DNA from: Streptomyces minutiscleroticus
Lineage (GTDB): Bacteria; Actinomycetota; Actinomycetes; Streptomycetales; Streptomycetaceae
Direction: 5' to 3'
Assembly: GCF_014650875.1 (NCBI RefSeq)
Contig: NZ_BMVU01000042.1
Span: 1-64,000 of the forward strand
Length of the DNA stretch: 64,000 nt
Below are positions 62,421-64,000 of the stretch, piece after piece (position 1 is the first letter of the stretch; each line of letters starts with the position of its first letter). The position numbers and the translations under genes are program-made. The notes under the pieces were generated by a model. It had not been told where the DNA came from, searched no databases, and saw only the letters and a list, made by a program, of their open reading frames with translations.

Positions 62421-62445
62421 ACTCGGCACGCCGAGTGATAATCAC
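62421..62445. promoter_or_regulatory. Operator candidate before the MerR gene
   Basis: ACTCGGCACGCCGAGT (62421-62436) is a perfect 16-base palindrome, overlapped by GTGATAATCAC (62435-62445), a second palindrome. They lie about 70-95 bases before the start of the leftward MerR gene, where autoregulation or control by the neighbouring MerR would act. Confidence 0.5.
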
Positions 62446-62541
62446 CCTAGGAGTGGTTTTCCGTGCCTCACCGCGGGGAAAGGCTAACCGAATGTCTCCC
62501 CGGTCCCACGGTACGGTCCGCTGCCCGCCGGCCCCGCGGAG

Positions 62542-63015
62542 TCACTGGCTGTTGGTCCCGAAGTCCTCGGGCGAGATCTGGTCGAGGAACTCGCGGAACT
62601 TCTCCACCTCGTCCTCCTGCTCGTCCGGGATCGCGATGCCGGCGTCGTCCAGGACCCCGTCGCTGCCGTAGATCGGCGTCCCGGTGCGCAGCGCCAGCGC
62701 TATGGCGTCGGACGGCCGGGCGCTGACCTCGACCCCGCTGGCGAAGACCAGCTCCGCGTAGAAGACGCCTTCGCGCAGATCCGTGATGCGTACTTCGGTG
62801 AGCTCCTGGCCGACGGCCTCCAGCACGTCCTTGAACAGGTCGTGGGTCAGCGGTCGCGCGGGAGCCATGCCCTGCTGGGCGAAGGCGATCGCCGTTGCCT
62901 CCCCCGGTCCGATCCAGATGGGGAGGTAACGGTCGCCCCCCACTTCACGCAGGAGGACGATCGGTTGGTTGGAGGGCATTTCGACCCGGACACCTACGAC
63001 GTCGAGCTCGTTCAC
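62542..63015 (-). CDS. Bifunctional nuclease family protein (DUF151)
   Basis: This 157-aa DUF151 protein begins VNELDVVGVRVEMPSNQPIVLLRE. It has the conserved IWIGPGEATAIAFAQQG, RPLTHDLFKDVLEAVGQEL, VRITDLREGVFYAELVF and SARPSDAIALALRTGTPI. Related proteins have RNase/DNase activity. The C-terminal 35 residues are acidic. GTG 63015 matches the family start. It lies between two MerR genes, the order seen for Rv1828-Rv1829-Rv1830 in mycobacteria, and is probably cotranscribed with the upstream MerR gene 74 bases away. Confidence 0.92.
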   Translation of the reverse strand: MNELDVVGVRVEMPSNQPIVLLREVGGDRYLPIWIGPGEATAIAFAQQGMAPARPLTHDLFKDVLEAVGQELTEVRITDLREGVFYAELVFASGVEVSARPSDAIALALRTGTPIYGSDGVLDDAGIAIPDEQEDEVEKFREFLDQISPEDFGTNSQ

Positions 63016-63089
63016 ACAGCAACCCTAGGCCGTGCCCGGCACCTTTGGGTAGTCGAGCCGGGAACGGGTGCTCGATCGACGGTCCCGGA

Positions 63090-63812
63090 TCAGGGCAGCC
63101 GGACCCCCAGCGCGGACTGCACGAGGGCGGCGTGCAGCCGCACCACGAGGCCCGCGAGCTCCTTGCTCCGCTCCTCCGCGTGCGCCCTGGTCTGCGGGTT
63201 GCGGTGGCGGCGCAGCGGGGCGACCACCTGGTCGACGAGGCCGGCCTCGCGGTCGGCGGCGGCCTTCATGACCCGCAGGTGGCGCGGCTCGATGCCGAAC
63301 CGCCCCAGTTCGAGGACCAGGCCGGCCACGGTGACCGCCTCGGCGTCGTAGAGACCCTCCGGCAAAGGGGTGAGCAGTCCGTACGACTCCCACTCCGCGA
63401 GCTCCCGCTCGTCGATCCCGGCGGCGGCGAGCAGCTCGTCCCGGCCGATCCGGGCGACGGTCGGCCCCGCGGGGTCCTCCTCGTCGTGCTGCCCCACGGA
63501 CGGCAGGCGCACGTCCTCACCGCGCTCCACCGCCTCCAGGTGCTCGCGGATGACCCGCAGCGGCAGATAGTGGTCCCGCTGCATCCGGAGCACCTGGGCG
63601 AGGCGCTCGACGTCGTCCGGGCCGAACTTGCGGTACCCGGACGGGGTGCGCTGCGGTTCGACCAGGCCCTCGGACTCCAGGAAACGGATCTTCGAGATGG
63701 TCACTTCGGGGAACTCGTCGCGCAGCACGTTCAACACCGTGCCGATGCTCATGAGCCCCCCGGCCGTGGCGGCGGTGCCGTCTGGGGCACCGCCGCTCGG
63801 TGTTCGTAGCAT
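63090..63812 (-). CDS. ftsR: MerR family cell-division regulator (FtsR / Rv1828 type)
   Basis: This 240-aa regulator has the FtsR HTH (MSIGTVLNVLRDEFPEVTISKIRFLESEGLVEPQRTPSGYRKFGPDDVERL, about residues 21-71) and a C-terminal helical sensor region ending ERSKELAGLVVRLHAALVQ. In corynebacteria FtsR activates ftsZ; the mycobacterial relative Rv1828 lies next to garA in the same order. ATG 63812 has GGAAAG upstream. It lies 17 bases downstream of the FHA gene and is probably in one operon with it and the DUF151 gene. Confidence 0.85.
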   Translation of the reverse strand: MLRTPSGGAPDGTAATAGGLMSIGTVLNVLRDEFPEVTISKIRFLESEGLVEPQRTPSGYRKFGPDDVERLAQVLRMQRDHYLPLRVIREHLEAVERGEDVRLPSVGQHDEEDPAGPTVARIGRDELLAAAGIDERELAEWESYGLLTPLPEGLYDAEAVTVAGLVLELGRFGIEPRHLRVMKAAADREAGLVDQVVAPLRRHRNPQTRAHAEERSKELAGLVVRLHAALVQSALGVRLP

Positions 63813-63829
63813 GGATCTTTCCTGACGGG

Positions 63830-64000
63830 TCAGATGCCCCGCTGGCTCGCGTAGAAGACCAGCCGGTACTTGCCGATCTGCACCTCGTCGCCGTTCGACA
63901 GCGGGATCGAGTCGATCCGCTCCCGGTTGACGTACGTGCCGTTGAGGCTGCCGACGTCGGCCACCGTGAAGCTGCCGTCGGTGCTCCGGCGGAACTCCAC
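63830..64000 (-). CDS. garA: FHA-domain protein, C-terminal end (GarA/OdhI type), cut by the window edge
   Basis: Only the last 56 residues are visible: VEFRRSTDGSFTVADVGSLN then GTYVNRERIDSIPLSNGDEV and QIGKYRLVFYASQRGI. They are the end of an FHA domain with the conserved SLNGTYVNRERI loop that binds phosphothreonine. Given the MerR-DUF151-MerR order, this is the GarA/OdhI orthologue, which inhibits 2-oxoglutarate dehydrogenase when unphosphorylated. The start is beyond 64000. Confidence 0.88.
   Translation of the reverse strand: MEFRRSTDGSFTVADVGSLNGTYVNRERIDSIPLSNGDEVQIGKYRLVFYASQRGI

Overview
The window is ordinary chromosome from a Streptomyces or a very close relative. Base composition is very GC-rich and third codon positions are almost all G or C. 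Start codons are often GTG and operons often overlap by GTGA. Marker genes fit: a divergent second EF-Tu (tuf3 type), a DUF5999 protein, a HipA-like kinase paired with DUF3037, a small gene with one TTA (bldA-type) leucine codon, and the actinobacterial block gcvP - MerR - DUF151 - MerR - FHA. From memory, the gene order resembles the S. coelicolor interval from tuf3 to gcvP/dinB; I could not check this. I see no rRNA, tRNA, CRISPR array, insertion sequence, prophage or secondary-metabolite cluster.

Layout. 1-11 kb: a trans-sulfuration enzyme divergent from an Lrp regulator, a DUF885 metallopeptidase-like protein, sbcD-sbcC, an IMPACT/YigZ protein, a SixA-type phosphatase overlapping a cysteinyl-tRNA-synthetase-like orphan, and a CoA-binding protein. 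11-22 kb: large catalase with a VOC protein, YbaK-type deacylase with an XRE-cupin regulator, two left-handed beta-helix proteins, DedA, and a Tat-exported GH3 glycosidase. 22-31 kb: DUF4442 thioesterase-like protein, a PGYQQP-rich membrane protein, an MFS exporter, a spermidine-synthase-like protein, tuf3 with a long leader, a TVP38 protein, a broken Gfo/Idh-PmoA gene and uppP. 31-45 kb: the small TTA gene, SDRs, DUF4291, a SnoaL-like protein, lnt, an oxidoreductase, a lipoprotein, ung, a two-gene fabG operon, the HipA-like/DUF3037 pair, a DPP-IV-like peptidase cut by an in-frame TAG, and a Rieske lipoprotein. 45-56 kb: a MocR regulator divergent from two FMN split-barrel genes, EamA, a Clp-N protein with PadR, PhzF, CPBP, a glutamate-cysteine ligase and an AT-rich island. 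56-64 kb: DUF5999, gcvP behind a tandem glycine riboswitch, a PRC-barrel protein, dinB and the MerR/DUF151/MerR/FHA cluster, which runs off the right edge.

Most genes are housekeeping or stress functions: DNA repair (sbcCD, ung, dinB), oxidative defence (katE), envelope (uppP, lnt, DedA, TVP38) and amino-acid or thiol metabolism (trans-sulfuration enzyme, glutamate-cysteine ligase, gcvP). Convergent pairs are usually separated by perfect GC-rich hairpins. Several genes have a TANNNT -10 box 6-8 bases before the start codon and no ribosome binding site, so leaderless transcripts look common. Points most worth a second look: the tuf3 leader (small ORF plus mutually exclusive hairpins), two damaged genes (paired homopolymer frameshifts; an in-frame amber), the HipA-like/DUF3037 module, the TTA-containing small gene, and the AT-rich island near 54.8 kb.
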